Shown here: one piece after another, positions 8,385 through 16,424 of the stretch
How the letters are laid out: every line of letters starts with the position of its first letter
Numbering within the stretch: the first letter of the stretch is position 1
NCBI GenBank assembly: GCA_002507175.1
Contig: DAZE01000006.1
Location: 1 to 52,793, forward strand
From: Euryarchaeota archaeon UBA558
Lineage (GTDB): Archaea; Thermoplasmatota; Poseidoniia; Poseidoniales; Thalassarchaeaceae
Direction of reading: 5' to 3'
Length of the DNA: 52,793 bases
Position numbers and translations under genes: made by a program
The notes under the pieces: generated by a model
Databases searched by the model: none
What the model was told of the DNA's origin: nothing
What the model saw: only the letters and a program-made list of their open reading frames with translations

Positions 8385-9770
8385 CTAACGACGCCCCTTC
8401 CGGCCTCTTCTCCTTCTCGCCTTTTGACCCCCACCACGATCGTCTCTGGACCAATCGCGCCCAGATCTCGACTTCCATTCATCTTCATTGTAGTTCGTGT
8501 TGGATACCTCATCTATTCGTTTTCTTTGGTTGCGGGGTAATTCTCGAACTGATTTGACGTCCAACTTTATGCCGATTTGCCTCTCTAGTCTTCTGATGTT
8601 TTCGCCACCGGGTCCTACTACTGCACCAACTGCGGATTGGTCGACGTAGATTTCTGCAGAGGATTCTGTGAGGAATTTAGCATGTGCCACGGATATTCCA
8701 GTATGTCGGATAACTTGCCTCTTCAGCTCATCTGCAGCCATGATCATTGCCGGGCTTGCACCCCCATCTTCTCCACTAACGGGCACTACAGCGATCTCGC
8801 TGCCGAAGGCGAACATTTCATGGGTTAACTCCCCGCTCGGAAACCTTCTGATTTCTATCACAGGTCGAGATAGATCGGACTCCATTCCGGTCGGGGCACG
8901 AACCACCATTTTCAATTCCAATATCTCGTTTACCTTTCCTTTCTCTATATGGATAACTGTGTCCAACACTTGGGATATCAATCCGAGTTCGACCTTGCCC
9001 ACCAGCCTCTGAACGGCCTCCAAAGCGCTGTTTGCGTGAGTGACTCCTAGCAAACCTACTCCTGCAAGTCTAACGTCCCCGAAAATTTCGAAATCTCTTG
9101 ATCTTCTGACTTCGTCAAAGATGACGAAATCTGGTCTAACTAGGAAAATGACCTCTGCCGTCTTCTCTAAATCGCCCTCTAAAGGGGCATATTGAGTGAC
9201 TCTTTCAGGTAGTTGTAGGTCTCTAGGGGCTTCCATAGTTTTGACCATCGCCCCAACTTCTTCATCGAGATATGCTGCAATAGCTTGGGCGAAAGTGGTT
9301 TTTCCAGAGCCGGGTTTTCCGACCACGAACACCCCTCTGTGATGATCGGATAGCCTACGCTTCAATTCAAGATCTATATCGTAATCCGAAAGCGAGAGAT
9401 AGGCCACGGGGCGTACAACAGTGATTTCCCATGCATCAGAGAAAGGAGGCCACGCGCAAGTCACTCTCAGGTCTCCCACCTGCAGGATTCTGCACCCCTC
9501 CCGTTCTATCTCCACGAAACAATCAGATCTCTCCGAATGTTGTTCGACCAATACTAACATCTGGTCTGATAGCTCACTGACCTTCGCCTTAGTCCACGGT
9601 TTTTCTCCAATATCCTCAAGTTTAAGTTCGCTAATATGGCCTCTCTTGGCTCGAGGAGGGCAATCTGCTTTCAGGAAAACCGTGGAAGTAGTTTCATCTT
9701 CCAAGATCTCCCCCAGGTCCTTGGGAAGTGGTGGATGATCTCCAAAGGCTGCCATTCTTTCCACATCCAA
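8385..9770 (-). CDS. PilT-type archaeal ATPase with KH domain, PIN domain missing
   Basis: The protein matches the archaeal family that normally runs PIN nuclease domain, PilT-like ATPase, KH RNA-binding domain. Here the first 45 residues hold only what looks like the linker after PIN (TVFLKADCPPRAKRG). The ATPase follows with Walker A GKPGSGKT at residues 151-158, 'ITVVRPVAYLSLSDY' before it, 'VRPDFVIFDEVRRSRDF' as Walker B, and 'GVGLLGVTHANSALEAVQRL'. A KH domain with the GPGG loop (AVVGPGGENIRRLERQIG) lies near 370-410 and a basic Arg/Gly/Lys tail ends the protein. A stop codon sits in frame four codons upstream of the TTG start, so PIN is absent rather than missed. An ATG at 9755 is an alternative start. 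An RNA-associated role is inferred. Confidence 0.85.
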   Translation of the reverse strand: MDVERMAAFGDHPPLPKDLGEILEDETTSTVFLKADCPPRAKRGHISELKLEDIGEKPWTKAKVSELSDQMLVLVEQHSERSDCFVEIEREGCRILQVGDLRVTCAWPPFSDAWEITVVRPVAYLSLSDYDIDLELKRRLSDHHRGVFVVGKPGSGKTTFAQAIAAYLDEEVGAMVKTMEAPRDLQLPERVTQYAPLEGDLEKTAEVIFLVRPDFVIFDEVRRSRDFEIFGDVRLAGVGLLGVTHANSALEAVQRLVGKVELGLISQVLDTVIHIEKGKVNEILELKMVVRAPTGMESDLSRPVIEIRRFPSGELTHEMFAFGSEIAVVPVSGEDGGASPAMIMAADELKRQVIRHTGISVAHAKFLTESSAEIYVDQSAVGAVVGPGGENIRRLERQIGIKLDVKSVRELPRNQRKRIDEVSNTNYNEDEWKSRSGRDWSRDDRGGGQKARRRRGRKGRR

Positions 9771-9790
9771 GGTATTCCTTCACGATTCCC

Positions 9791-10117
9791 CTAATTCAGC
9801 ACCTTTACGCACCAGCCAAGGGAAATTGTGAATGTTGAAGCAATGAGGATTGATGCGAATAGAGGCCAGCCTAAATCGCTAGAATAAATTTGGATTTGGA
9901 ACCCTGTGACTATGGTAAACAGGAGGATGTCAACTGAATGCCCCTTTTCGAGTTTTGCCCCGTCTACTATTTGGGACCAATTCCTAGCAAGGGTGACCAG
10001 GCCGAACCCGACAGCGATAATGATAACGTGGCCCACCAGCCAAGCGATCTGATTGCCGAAAGCTCCTGAAAGCGTTTCGTACAGACCGCCCATCACCGGT
10101 TGTGCAAGATTGACCAT
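9791..10117 (-). CDS. Small three-helix membrane protein, unknown function
   Basis: A 108-residue protein with three predicted membrane helices: about residues 24-44 (AWLVGHVIIIAVGFGLVTLA), 63-78 and 84-106. No family is recognised. It ends 20 bases before the TTG of the ATPase-KH gene and is the first gene of the minus-strand run that continues through the chaperonin and purH, so co-transcription is likely. The N-terminal stretch 'MVNLAQPVMGGLYETLSGAFG' is amphipathic. Confidence 0.65.
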   Translation of the reverse strand: MVNLAQPVMGGLYETLSGAFGNQIAWLVGHVIIIAVGFGLVTLARNWSQIVDGAKLEKGHSVDILLFTIVTGFQIQIYSSDLGWPLFASILIASTFTISLGWCVKVLN

Positions 10118-10192
10118 AATTATGCGAGAGGCGCCTTCTTATTGAGCGTCTCCCTTCAGATGGACGAATCCATTTAGGAACTAGAACGTTAA

Positions 10193-10199
10193 TTCATAT
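10193..10199 (+). promoter_or_regulatory. Putative archaeal TATA box for the photolyase fusion gene
   Basis: The A/T-rich element TTCATAT is centred about 27 bases before the ATG at 10223, the spacing expected if transcription starts at or next to the start codon. The region between the divergent membrane-protein gene (start 10117) and this ATG is 105 bases and holds no other evident gene. Confidence 0.45.
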
Positions 10200-10222
10200 C
10201 GTGTGATATTGTCAACAAAGCA

Positions 10223-12496
10223 ATGATCGAGTCCTTGTCGCATCACCTGCTGGAGAGATGTTCTCTACGAACAGGGCCCAGCTGCGAAGACCCCAAATTC
10301 GTTCTTCATTGGATTCGGGCAGCCCTAAGATTCGAGGAGAATCCCACATTCGATGTCGCAAGACTCATTGCAAACCAAATGGGGCTGCCCCTGCTAGTAT
10401 ATCATGGGATAGATGAGAGGTATCCTCATGCATCTTATCGGCACCACAAGTTCTTGCTGGAGGGTGCTAGGGATCTTGAGAAGGAAGCGGCGGACATGGG
10501 TGTGGATTACCTACTGCATGTCTCGAGAAAGGGCCACAGACAACCAGTATTGAAACTGCTCTCGGAAGATGCCGCAGTGATAGTAACTGACCTCGTTGAC
10601 CTGGATCCATGGTCGGATTGGTCTGATGCTATCGCCAAGATGCGCACCTTGATCGAAGTCGACGCCCACTGCGTTCTGCCAAGGCAGGTTTTCGGGCGCT
10701 CTGTAGATCGGCCGTTCAAATTCAAAAATTCCACAAAGCGAATGATAAATGCAAGGAAGGGGGTAAATTGGCCTGTTTGTGATGTGCCAATCACAAGGAT
10801 ATCAGAACTCTACGATCCTCCGTTTGCTCCCGTTTCGGCCCACAGGGAGTTAGAAAGGGATGGAGGGGTGCAGTTGCTGTCTCAATGTGAAATCGACCCG
10901 ACGGTCATGCCGGTGACGGACGTATGTGGTGGAACTAAATTCGCAAAGAGGAAATGGGAAAATTACGTTGATAACGGTCTGAAAAGGTATCACAGGACAC
11001 GAAATGATGCGTCTAACCGTGATGGAGTGAGCGGCATCTCTCCCTGGCTTCACTATGGCATGATCGCAGCCACGAAGGTGGTAAGAGAGGCCATTGACAC
11101 AGGGGGAAAGGGCGCTGATAAGTTCCTAGATGAGATGCTCATATTCAGGGAACAAGCATACCATCACTGTCATGAGTTGCAGTCTCCGCGAGATTGGAGT
11201 TCTCTACCGGAATGGGCTCGCATTTCTTGGCGAGGAAGAATCCAGCCTACGGTCATCAAAAAAGAGCGTGACCTGGAAACAGGCGACACAGGGGATTCCC
11301 TGTGGGATTCCGCTCAGATGGGCCTGGTACGCCATGGAGTAATGCACAACAATGTGAGGATGACTTGGGGAAAGGGGGTTGCGAGATGGATACAGGATCC
11401 AAACTCCGCAATGAATATCACCCAATCTCTGAATGACAAATATGCACTTGATGGGAGAGACCCTAACTCGATTGCCGGGGTTATGTGGTGCTATGGCCTC
11501 TTTGACAGACCATTCGATCCTCCGTCCGACTACATGGGGAGGATCAGGCGACGTAGCACAGAGGGACATGCCTCGAGGCTTGACATGAAGCGGTACAGGG
11601 ATTGGGTGGGGGCGCCAACCAATGGGGGAATGATGGACATAGGAATTGTGGGGTCCGGTATATCTGGAATGTTTGCGGGCCAGATCCTTAGTAGGCTTGG
11701 CCACAAAGTCACCATCTACGACAAGGGATGGAGGCCAAGTGGGAGATTGGCCTACAGACAGACTGACGATGGCTCAATGTTCAGTATTGGATCGATCAAC
11801 ATGGATGGCTCGAGGAATTGGATGGATAGATTCCAATGGGATCTGGGTAATTCTGCGAAACCATTCAAGAATTTCCTGGATGAACTCTCAACAGACCTAG
11901 AGGTGAGCTACAACACCCGAATAGTAGGGGCCAAGGAAGATGAACAAGGAGTTCTGTTGTGGGGATCATCAGATAGTCAAGAGGTACAGTTCAATCACTC
12001 AAGGGTGATTGTGGCCGTCCCGATCGAACAGGCGATGGGATTGTTCGAAGAGGGGGTGTTCTCGGGTGAGAGCGCTCCTTACTGGGTTGCTTGGGGCCCT
12101 GGTCACGAGGGGTCTGACTCGCTACCAGAGGGTTGGTCAATTCGCAACATCGGCAATGCCACCATCGAACTCAGGTTAGATTCAAACTCCTCGGAGGAAC
12201 ACATTAACAGAACTAAGGATGAAATGGCCTCTTTGATTCCTACTAAGGCTGGGTTTAGCCCGGTGGGATGGTCGTCACACTTGTGGAGGTACGGTCGACC
12301 AATCTCTGGGCCGGCTAGGGTCGTTCATCATGGCCGTATTGCATTCATTGGCGATGCTTTTGGAACGCCATTGGGAACGATTGGGGCTGCTCTTGACTCT
12401 GCAGCCAGAGCAGTAGCGGATCTCCATCTAATGAGGGGATGGAATGATGAAATAGATGCTGTAAAAAGTCGACAATCTAACCTAATGGATTGGTGA
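10223..12496 (+). CDS. phr: Class II DNA photolyase fused to renalase-like FAD oxidoreductase
   Basis: One continuous 757-residue frame with two flavoprotein halves. Residues 1 to about 460 match class II cyclobutane pyrimidine dimer photolyases: 'RTRNDASNRDGVSGISPWLHYG', 'FLDEMLIFREQAYHHCHEL', 'DSLWDSAQMGLVRHGVMHNNVRMTWGKG' (in parts), 'LNDKYALDGRDPNSIAGVMW' and 'GLFDRPF'. They repair UV dimers with blue light and reduced FAD. The class II electron-transfer Trp after DRP is Phe here. Residues from about 471 start a new Rossmann fold (IGIVGSGISGMFAGQIL, then YDKGWRPSGRLAYRQ) and end with 'RIAFIGDAFGTPLGTIGAAL', as in renalase/amine-oxidase-type FAD enzymes. The second half might supply reducing power, but that is speculation. 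It is followed by the EamA transporter. Confidence 0.9.
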   Translation: MIESLSHHLLERCSLRTGPSCEDPKFVLHWIRAALRFEENPTFDVARLIANQMGLPLLVYHGIDERYPHASYRHHKFLLEGARDLEKEAADMGVDYLLHVSRKGHRQPVLKLLSEDAAVIVTDLVDLDPWSDWSDAIAKMRTLIEVDAHCVLPRQVFGRSVDRPFKFKNSTKRMINARKGVNWPVCDVPITRISELYDPPFAPVSAHRELERDGGVQLLSQCEIDPTVMPVTDVCGGTKFAKRKWENYVDNGLKRYHRTRNDASNRDGVSGISPWLHYGMIAATKVVREAIDTGGKGADKFLDEMLIFREQAYHHCHELQSPRDWSSLPEWARISWRGRIQPTVIKKERDLETGDTGDSLWDSAQMGLVRHGVMHNNVRMTWGKGVARWIQDPNSAMNITQSLNDKYALDGRDPNSIAGVMWCYGLFDRPFDPPSDYMGRIRRRSTEGHASRLDMKRYRDWVGAPTNGGMMDIGIVGSGISGMFAGQILSRLGHKVTIYDKGWRPSGRLAYRQTDDGSMFSIGSINMDGSRNWMDRFQWDLGNSAKPFKNFLDELSTDLEVSYNTRIVGAKEDEQGVLLWGSSDSQEVQFNHSRVIVAVPIEQAMGLFEEGVFSGESAPYWVAWGPGHEGSDSLPEGWSIRNIGNATIELRLDSNSSEEHINRTKDEMASLIPTKAGFSPVGWSSHLWRYGRPISGPARVVHHGRIAFIGDAFGTPLGTIGAALDSAARAVADLHLMRGWNDEIDAVKSRQSNLMDW

Positions 12497-12511
12497 CGAG
12501 CAATAGGGTAG

Positions 12512-12517
12512 TATAAT
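12512..12517 (+). promoter_or_regulatory. Putative TATA box for the EamA transporter gene
   Basis: TATAAT is centred about 28 bases before the GTG start at 12542, in the 45-base gap after the photolyase fusion gene. The spacing fits a leaderless transcript and supports the GTG as the start. Confidence 0.5.
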
Positions 12518-12541
12518 GACAGCGCCCTATTCGGATCGGTT

Positions 12542-13474
12542 GTGAGGGATAGTCAACGGGCCACATTGATACTGTTCTCTGTAGCATTCATCTGGGGCAT
12601 GACATTCATTTGGATGAAACAGGCCTTGGCCGCTGCCGATTCACATCTGATAGGTGTTGATGGACGCTGGGTAGCCATGCACTTTGTTGCCTTTAGATTT
12701 CTAATTGGCTCCGTATTCACAATAGTCCTCCTACGATCCTCTCGCTCAGGCTTCAACGATCCTGAGGTCTGGAGAGGAGGTTTCTCTCTAGGATTGATAC
12801 TGATTCTCGGATTTCTAATCCAGATGGTGGGGTTGACCAACGTTACTCCTGCGGTCTCTGCCTTCCTGACGAGCCTCTATGTCGTATTCACTGCGATCAT
12901 TGGCGTGGCCATTGGTAGGCAGCGTTTCACGCCATTCATGCTGCTTGGGGTTGTACTCGCTACATTCGGGGCTGGATGGATATCGGGACCTCCGCGGGTG
13001 GAGTTCGGAGTAGGGGAGTGGCTCACCGTATTGAGTGGTTTCCTCTTCGCCCTACACATAATCGTAACCGACAGCGTGACCAGAGTCGTGGACCCAATTC
13101 AATCGACGGGTACAATGATGGTTACGGTCATGTTGCTTGGCTTCTTGATTCTCTTAACCGACCCCCTAGGGTACGAAGGCAACAGTCCGGTTGGGGATTC
13201 TCTTGCTCTATTAGTCCATTTTGACTACCTAATACCGCTATCTCTGTGCGGTTTCTTCGGTTCTTTCACTGCCTTGGCACTTTTGATGAGGTACCAAAAG
13301 GAGATCTCTCCAGTAAGGGCCGCATTGGTCTATGCGTTTGAGCCAGTGTGGACTGCGATCATCAGCTTGGGTTTGGGGCTGGAGGGCGATCCGACGTTCT
13401 GGCTGTTCATTGGAGCGGGATCGCTACTTCTAGGTAACCTAATTATCGAGTTAGAACCTAGGAGTACAACGTGA
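12542..13474 (+). CDS. EamA/DMT-family drug/metabolite transporter
   Basis: A 310-residue protein with about ten predicted membrane helices arranged as two five-helix EamA repeats. The first begins 'LILFSVAFIWGMTFIWMKQAL', a typical EamA opening, and the second contains 'LTVLSGFLFALHIIVTDSVT' and 'GFFGSFTALALLMRYQKEISPVRAALVYAFEPVWTAI' (in parts), whose 'P.raal.y..EPvw.a' pattern is characteristic. Members export amino acids, metabolites or drugs; the substrate is unknown. The GTG start is supported by a TATA-like box. Its stop overlaps the GTG of the MOSC gene by four bases (GTGA), so the pair is translationally coupled. Confidence 0.88.
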   Translation: MRDSQRATLILFSVAFIWGMTFIWMKQALAAADSHLIGVDGRWVAMHFVAFRFLIGSVFTIVLLRSSRSGFNDPEVWRGGFSLGLILILGFLIQMVGLTNVTPAVSAFLTSLYVVFTAIIGVAIGRQRFTPFMLLGVVLATFGAGWISGPPRVEFGVGEWLTVLSGFLFALHIIVTDSVTRVVDPIQSTGTMMVTVMLLGFLILLTDPLGYEGNSPVGDSLALLVHFDYLIPLSLCGFFGSFTALALLMRYQKEISPVRAALVYAFEPVWTAIISLGLGLEGDPTFWLFIGAGSLLLGNLIIELEPRSTT

Positions 13475-13944
13475 GCGGCACCGTGATATCCATCAACTTG
13501 AGTCCCCAAGGAGGTGTTCCTAAGTTTCCGGTTCCAAGAGCCACTATCAAAATGGAGGGCATAGAGGGGGATTGCAACTGGTTCCGAGCAAACAAGCGAG
13601 ACATGGACCCAGGAAGGGCTGTGAGCCTGTTCTCCCATGAGAGAATTATCGCCTTGAAGAAAGAGGGGCACCCCATCGAAATCGGATCAAGTGGTGAGAA
13701 TCTGACAGTGGAGGGGATTCCTTGGGACGATCTGAATGTGGGTACTCGACTACAAGCAGGACCGGTTCTTCTGGAATTAAGCGAGCCTTGCGCCCCTTGT
13801 GGGAAGATAAGTGGGTCATTCATTGAAGGAAAGTTCTCCCGTATCGACCACGCCAAGGAAATAGGATGGTCAAGGTGGGTCGCTAGAGTTATTGAACCGG
13901 GTGTCTTGGAAGTAGGGGATTTGATCAGAATTCAAAATGCGTGA
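13471..13944 (+). CDS. MOSC-domain protein
   Basis: A 157-residue stand-alone MOSC domain, the fold of the molybdenum cofactor sulfurase C-terminus. It shows 'GGVPKFPVPRATIKMEGIEGD', 'GRAVSLFSHERI', 'GSSGENLTVEGIPWDDLNVG', and 'LSEPCAPCGKI', where the conserved Cys lies in a Glu-Pro-Cys context. MOSC proteins handle molybdenum cofactor or related sulfur transfer and are often N-hydroxylated-compound reductase components; the actual partner is not visible. The moeA gene at 50375-51622 shows that molybdenum cofactor synthesis exists in this genome. It overlaps the end of the EamA gene by four bases. Confidence 0.85.
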   Translation: MSGTVISINLSPQGGVPKFPVPRATIKMEGIEGDCNWFRANKRDMDPGRAVSLFSHERIIALKKEGHPIEIGSSGENLTVEGIPWDDLNVGTRLQAGPVLLELSEPCAPCGKISGSFIEGKFSRIDHAKEIGWSRWVARVIEPGVLEVGDLIRIQNA

Positions 13945-13955
13945 TTCGCCATCGT

Positions 13956-13964
13956 GAAATACAA
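13956..13964 (+). promoter_or_regulatory. Putative box A promoter of tRNA-Leu
   Basis: GAAATACAA is centred about 26 bases before the mature 5' end of the tRNA, the usual archaeal box A spacing. It lies just after the stop of the MOSC gene. Confidence 0.5.
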
Positions 13965-13985
13965 TGTTGGATTCGGATCTGCTAG

Positions 13986-14070
13986 GCAGAGGTACCCGAG
14001 CGGTCAAAGGGGCTGGGATGAGGTCCCAGTGCGTAGTGCTTCGCAGGTTCGAATCCTGTCCTCTGCACCA
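13986..14070 (+). tRNA. tRNA-Leu (anticodon GAG)
   Basis: An intact class II tRNA. The acceptor stem pairs GCAGAGG with CCTCTGC. The D arm is CCCGAGCGGTCAAAGGGG. The anticodon stem pairs CTGGG with CCCAG around the loop ATGAGGT, giving anticodon GAG for CUC/CUU. A long variable arm pairs TGCG with CGCA. The T loop is TTCGAAT. The discriminator base is A and the 3' CCA is encoded in the DNA (14068-14070). There is no intron. Confidence 0.95.
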
Positions 14071-14144
14071 TTCAACTCTGAATAATCACTAGAATGAGCC
14101 CATGTCGGCCATGAATTTATTTGAGGATTGCCCAAGGAATCAAT

Positions 14145-16382
14145 ATGCGCGGAGTCACTTCAATATCGATCACATTACTGATTATCGCCTCGTCAATGGC
14201 AGGGTGCATCGAAGCACTGGAGGAAGTCACCGAGGTATTGGGATGCACGGACGAGGGCGCTGATAATTTCGATGCTGACGCTACATCTGGACTTGAGGAA
14301 CTGTGTCTGTATCTCGAGAACGAGGTTCGGTTTATTGCTGCGATGACTGATGCCATGGCAGTGGATCCTTCGAGCTACCTGCTCGATCCAACCAGTGGCG
14401 TATCAGGGGTGCAATACAGCATGTCGATGGATGGGGTCGATGCAGAGTCTGGCATGTCTGTCTCAATGGAACTTCTGTCGGTTATCATGGTGGACTTAGA
14501 GTCACAGTCGATGTACAACCGCAGCAGGGTATCCTACATGGGAATGTTAGACGTCGACACTGAGATCGTCATGAGTGGTACTGACATAATGGTGACCAAT
14601 AGTTTGGGCGGTCCAATGGCCTCTGAGTTAGGCGGGTCTGGTTCGGTGAGTTCGATTAGCAGGGATATGACTCCGAACCTTGAGGAGGCCGTGAGGGTCG
14701 CTTCAATGGGCTTCTCATCCATTATGGGTATGGAGGATATGATGGTGCTCGGGGAGATGGGCTCCGACGAAGAGGATGATCACCGAGATGATGCCGATGA
14801 GTCTGACGATGAGGAGCCCGACTGGGAGAACTTCGAACCATATTGCTATGATAGAGATGGTGAAATGGTGGTTCAGACTTGGGATTCTGACGATAGTCAA
14901 CAGACCATGGAGCAGGAATGCTATGAGATGGGATATGAATGGGTCTACTCCCAGGAAAAGGAAGACGACTTGGATGAAGATTACGATTCAGTGCCAACGG
15001 AGGGAATGCTTCCAGAGGGTGCCAGTGTGGTAATTTCCCATGACCCTGAAACTGGTCTGCAGTCTATGTTCGCCAACAACACAGATGGAAATGGCGTGAT
15101 GACCATGGTCATACGTCTCTTTGAGGACGGTTCGTTTCACTCCTATGACATGACCTTAGACGGTCACGATGCGGATATGTCGATGTCTTTCGCCTACCTA
15201 TCCGTTGATATGATCTCGATACCAGAAATTGACTTCTCGATGGACAGGACGGCGACCCCGATCTTCACCGAGGTCGAGGTCATGATGGTCTGTGATGACG
15301 GGGGCCTCGTGCCCGAATGGTCCGTCATGGATGGGTGGGAAGACTGTGAAGATGGCTCAGACGAGCCGTATGAAGAGCCGACTGATGCTGACAACAGCGC
15401 CATTGATGCGAATGACTTGCATTGGAAACCGTACCTTGACGGGCACTGTGAGTGGGAGGGCAACCCAGATGACGTCGACGGGTGGTCCTGTGAGCAGGAC
15501 ATATCCCTTTCCGAGTGGGATACCTGGTGGTACTACTGTGAGAACCACCAAAAGGATTGGTTCTGTACGGATGAATACGGGCAAGATCCAGCCTACGAGT
15601 TCTCAGCGAATAGTGGGAACTACAACGAAAGCAATGCATCGGAGGAGGATCCAAGCTATGTGGATGGCATCAATTGGGAGTTGTACCCCCGTGGGCACTG
15701 TGAGTGGGAGGGCAACCCAGATGACGTCGACGAAGACAGGTGGTCCTGCAAAAGAGCAGAGTGGGATAACTGGTGGTACTACTGTGAGAACCACGATGAG
15801 GATTGGTTCTGTACGGATGGCTACGGGCAGGACCCTGAACACGAGTACTCAGCAGACAACGACAATTACGATGCAGTCGGTGACGATGATGAGGAAATTT
15901 GCATCTCGGAGGATGAGGATGGTGTGGTTCACTACGAATGTGACGAAGACGAGGATGATTGGGACTACCCTGTAGTCATGCATGCTCATGTCGTGAATCA
16001 GGTCTACAATGCCCCAATCACTGACTTCGAGCTTCGAGTTCTGGACTGCTCGGAGGATGATCCAGAAGATGATTCGGACCCAGAATGGGACGATTGCTTG
16101 GTAGTGATGACCTTCCCGCTCAACGGGGGGGAGATCGACAACGTGACCGTAGAGTACCTGGATAACGATGGCGATGGCATGGTATCGAGCGGCGACGCAT
16201 CTGTCGTGAGTTACCCCTCTGATTTCGCTCATGGCTATGAGATTCAGCCATACGACACCTGGGCAGAGGAGTACTCCGCGGACTCGGCGCTCATAGGACC
16301 AGAGTTGCCTGGATTCGGTGCTTTCCTATCACTTATAGGGCTCCTTGGAGCGGCATTGATTGGACGGCGTCAAGAGGCATGA
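14145..16382 (+). CDS. Acidic PGF-CTERM surface lipoprotein with Cys/Trp-rich tandem repeat
   Basis: The ATG at 14145 is preferred over the TTG at 14121 because AAGGAA precedes it and a compact signal peptide follows. Cys21 sits in a lipobox (SSMAGC). Next comes a 'GCTDEGADNFDADAT' motif like the Cys-Thr-Asp-Ala-Asn repeats known from secreted marine proteins. The body is very rich in Asp, Glu and Met. About residues 425-570 hold two copies of a roughly 65-residue module with GHCEWEGNPDDVD, a Trp-Ser-Cys, WWYYCENH and DWFCTD. The C-terminus is 'LPGFGAFLSLIGLLGAALIG' plus Arg-Arg, a PGF-CTERM signal known to be cut by archaeosortase A and replaced with a lipid anchor. Surface location is well supported; function is unknown. 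Having a lipobox as well as PGF-CTERM is odd. Confidence 0.85.
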   Translation: MRGVTSISITLLIIASSMAGCIEALEEVTEVLGCTDEGADNFDADATSGLEELCLYLENEVRFIAAMTDAMAVDPSSYLLDPTSGVSGVQYSMSMDGVDAESGMSVSMELLSVIMVDLESQSMYNRSRVSYMGMLDVDTEIVMSGTDIMVTNSLGGPMASELGGSGSVSSISRDMTPNLEEAVRVASMGFSSIMGMEDMMVLGEMGSDEEDDHRDDADESDDEEPDWENFEPYCYDRDGEMVVQTWDSDDSQQTMEQECYEMGYEWVYSQEKEDDLDEDYDSVPTEGMLPEGASVVISHDPETGLQSMFANNTDGNGVMTMVIRLFEDGSFHSYDMTLDGHDADMSMSFAYLSVDMISIPEIDFSMDRTATPIFTEVEVMMVCDDGGLVPEWSVMDGWEDCEDGSDEPYEEPTDADNSAIDANDLHWKPYLDGHCEWEGNPDDVDGWSCEQDISLSEWDTWWYYCENHQKDWFCTDEYGQDPAYEFSANSGNYNESNASEEDPSYVDGINWELYPRGHCEWEGNPDDVDEDRWSCKRAEWDNWWYYCENHDEDWFCTDGYGQDPEHEYSADNDNYDAVGDDDEEICISEDEDGVVHYECDEDEDDWDYPVVMHAHVVNQVYNAPITDFELRVLDCSEDDPEDDSDPEWDDCLVVMTFPLNGGEIDNVTVEYLDNDGDGMVSSGDASVVSYPSDFAHGYEIQPYDTWAEEYSADSALIGPELPGFGAFLSLIGLLGAALIGRRQEA
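15417..15608 (+). repeat. Direct repeat copy 1 inside the PGF-CTERM protein gene
   Basis: First copy of the Cys/Trp-rich module. The core 15441-15480 is identical over 40 bases to 15693-15732, and a second conserved block encodes the Trp-Trp-Tyr-Tyr-Cys-Glu-Asn-His stretch (around 15524-15550). The near identity of the DNA suggests a recent in-gene duplication or purifying gene conversion. Confidence 0.85.
15669..15854 (+). repeat. Direct repeat copy 2 inside the PGF-CTERM protein gene
   Basis: Second copy of the module. Relative to copy 1 the segment between the second and third Cys differs in length and sequence, while the GHCEWEGNPDDVD block and the WWYYCENH and DWFCTD blocks are kept. 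Each copy holds four Cys, compatible with two disulfides or one metal site. Confidence 0.85.
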
Positions 16383-16424
16383 TCCAGCGATAGGTTGACG
16401 TTGTATGTTTGGCATGGGGCCAAC

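Noticed and set aside
8344..8478. N-terminal extension of the chaperonin frame
   Set aside because: It overlaps the ATPase gene, has no chaperonin homology, and a strong ribosome site lies just before the TTG at 8343.
11204..11704. 166-residue minus-strand frame inside the photolyase fusion
   Set aside because: Antisense shadow; the opposite frame has strong photolyase motifs throughout.
13945..14144. Integration site at the tRNA-Leu gene
   Set aside because: No integrase, no repeated tRNA 3' end and no change in gene content around it were seen.
15417..15854. CRISPR-like or transposon-end repeat
   Set aside because: Only two copies, in frame, inside a coding region and with conserved protein motifs, so it is a domain duplication.
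15292..15975. 227-residue plus-strand frame rich in Thr, Arg and Met inside the PGF-CTERM gene
   Set aside because: It is an out-of-frame shadow of the acidic repeat gene; its apparent repeats simply mirror the DNA repeat.
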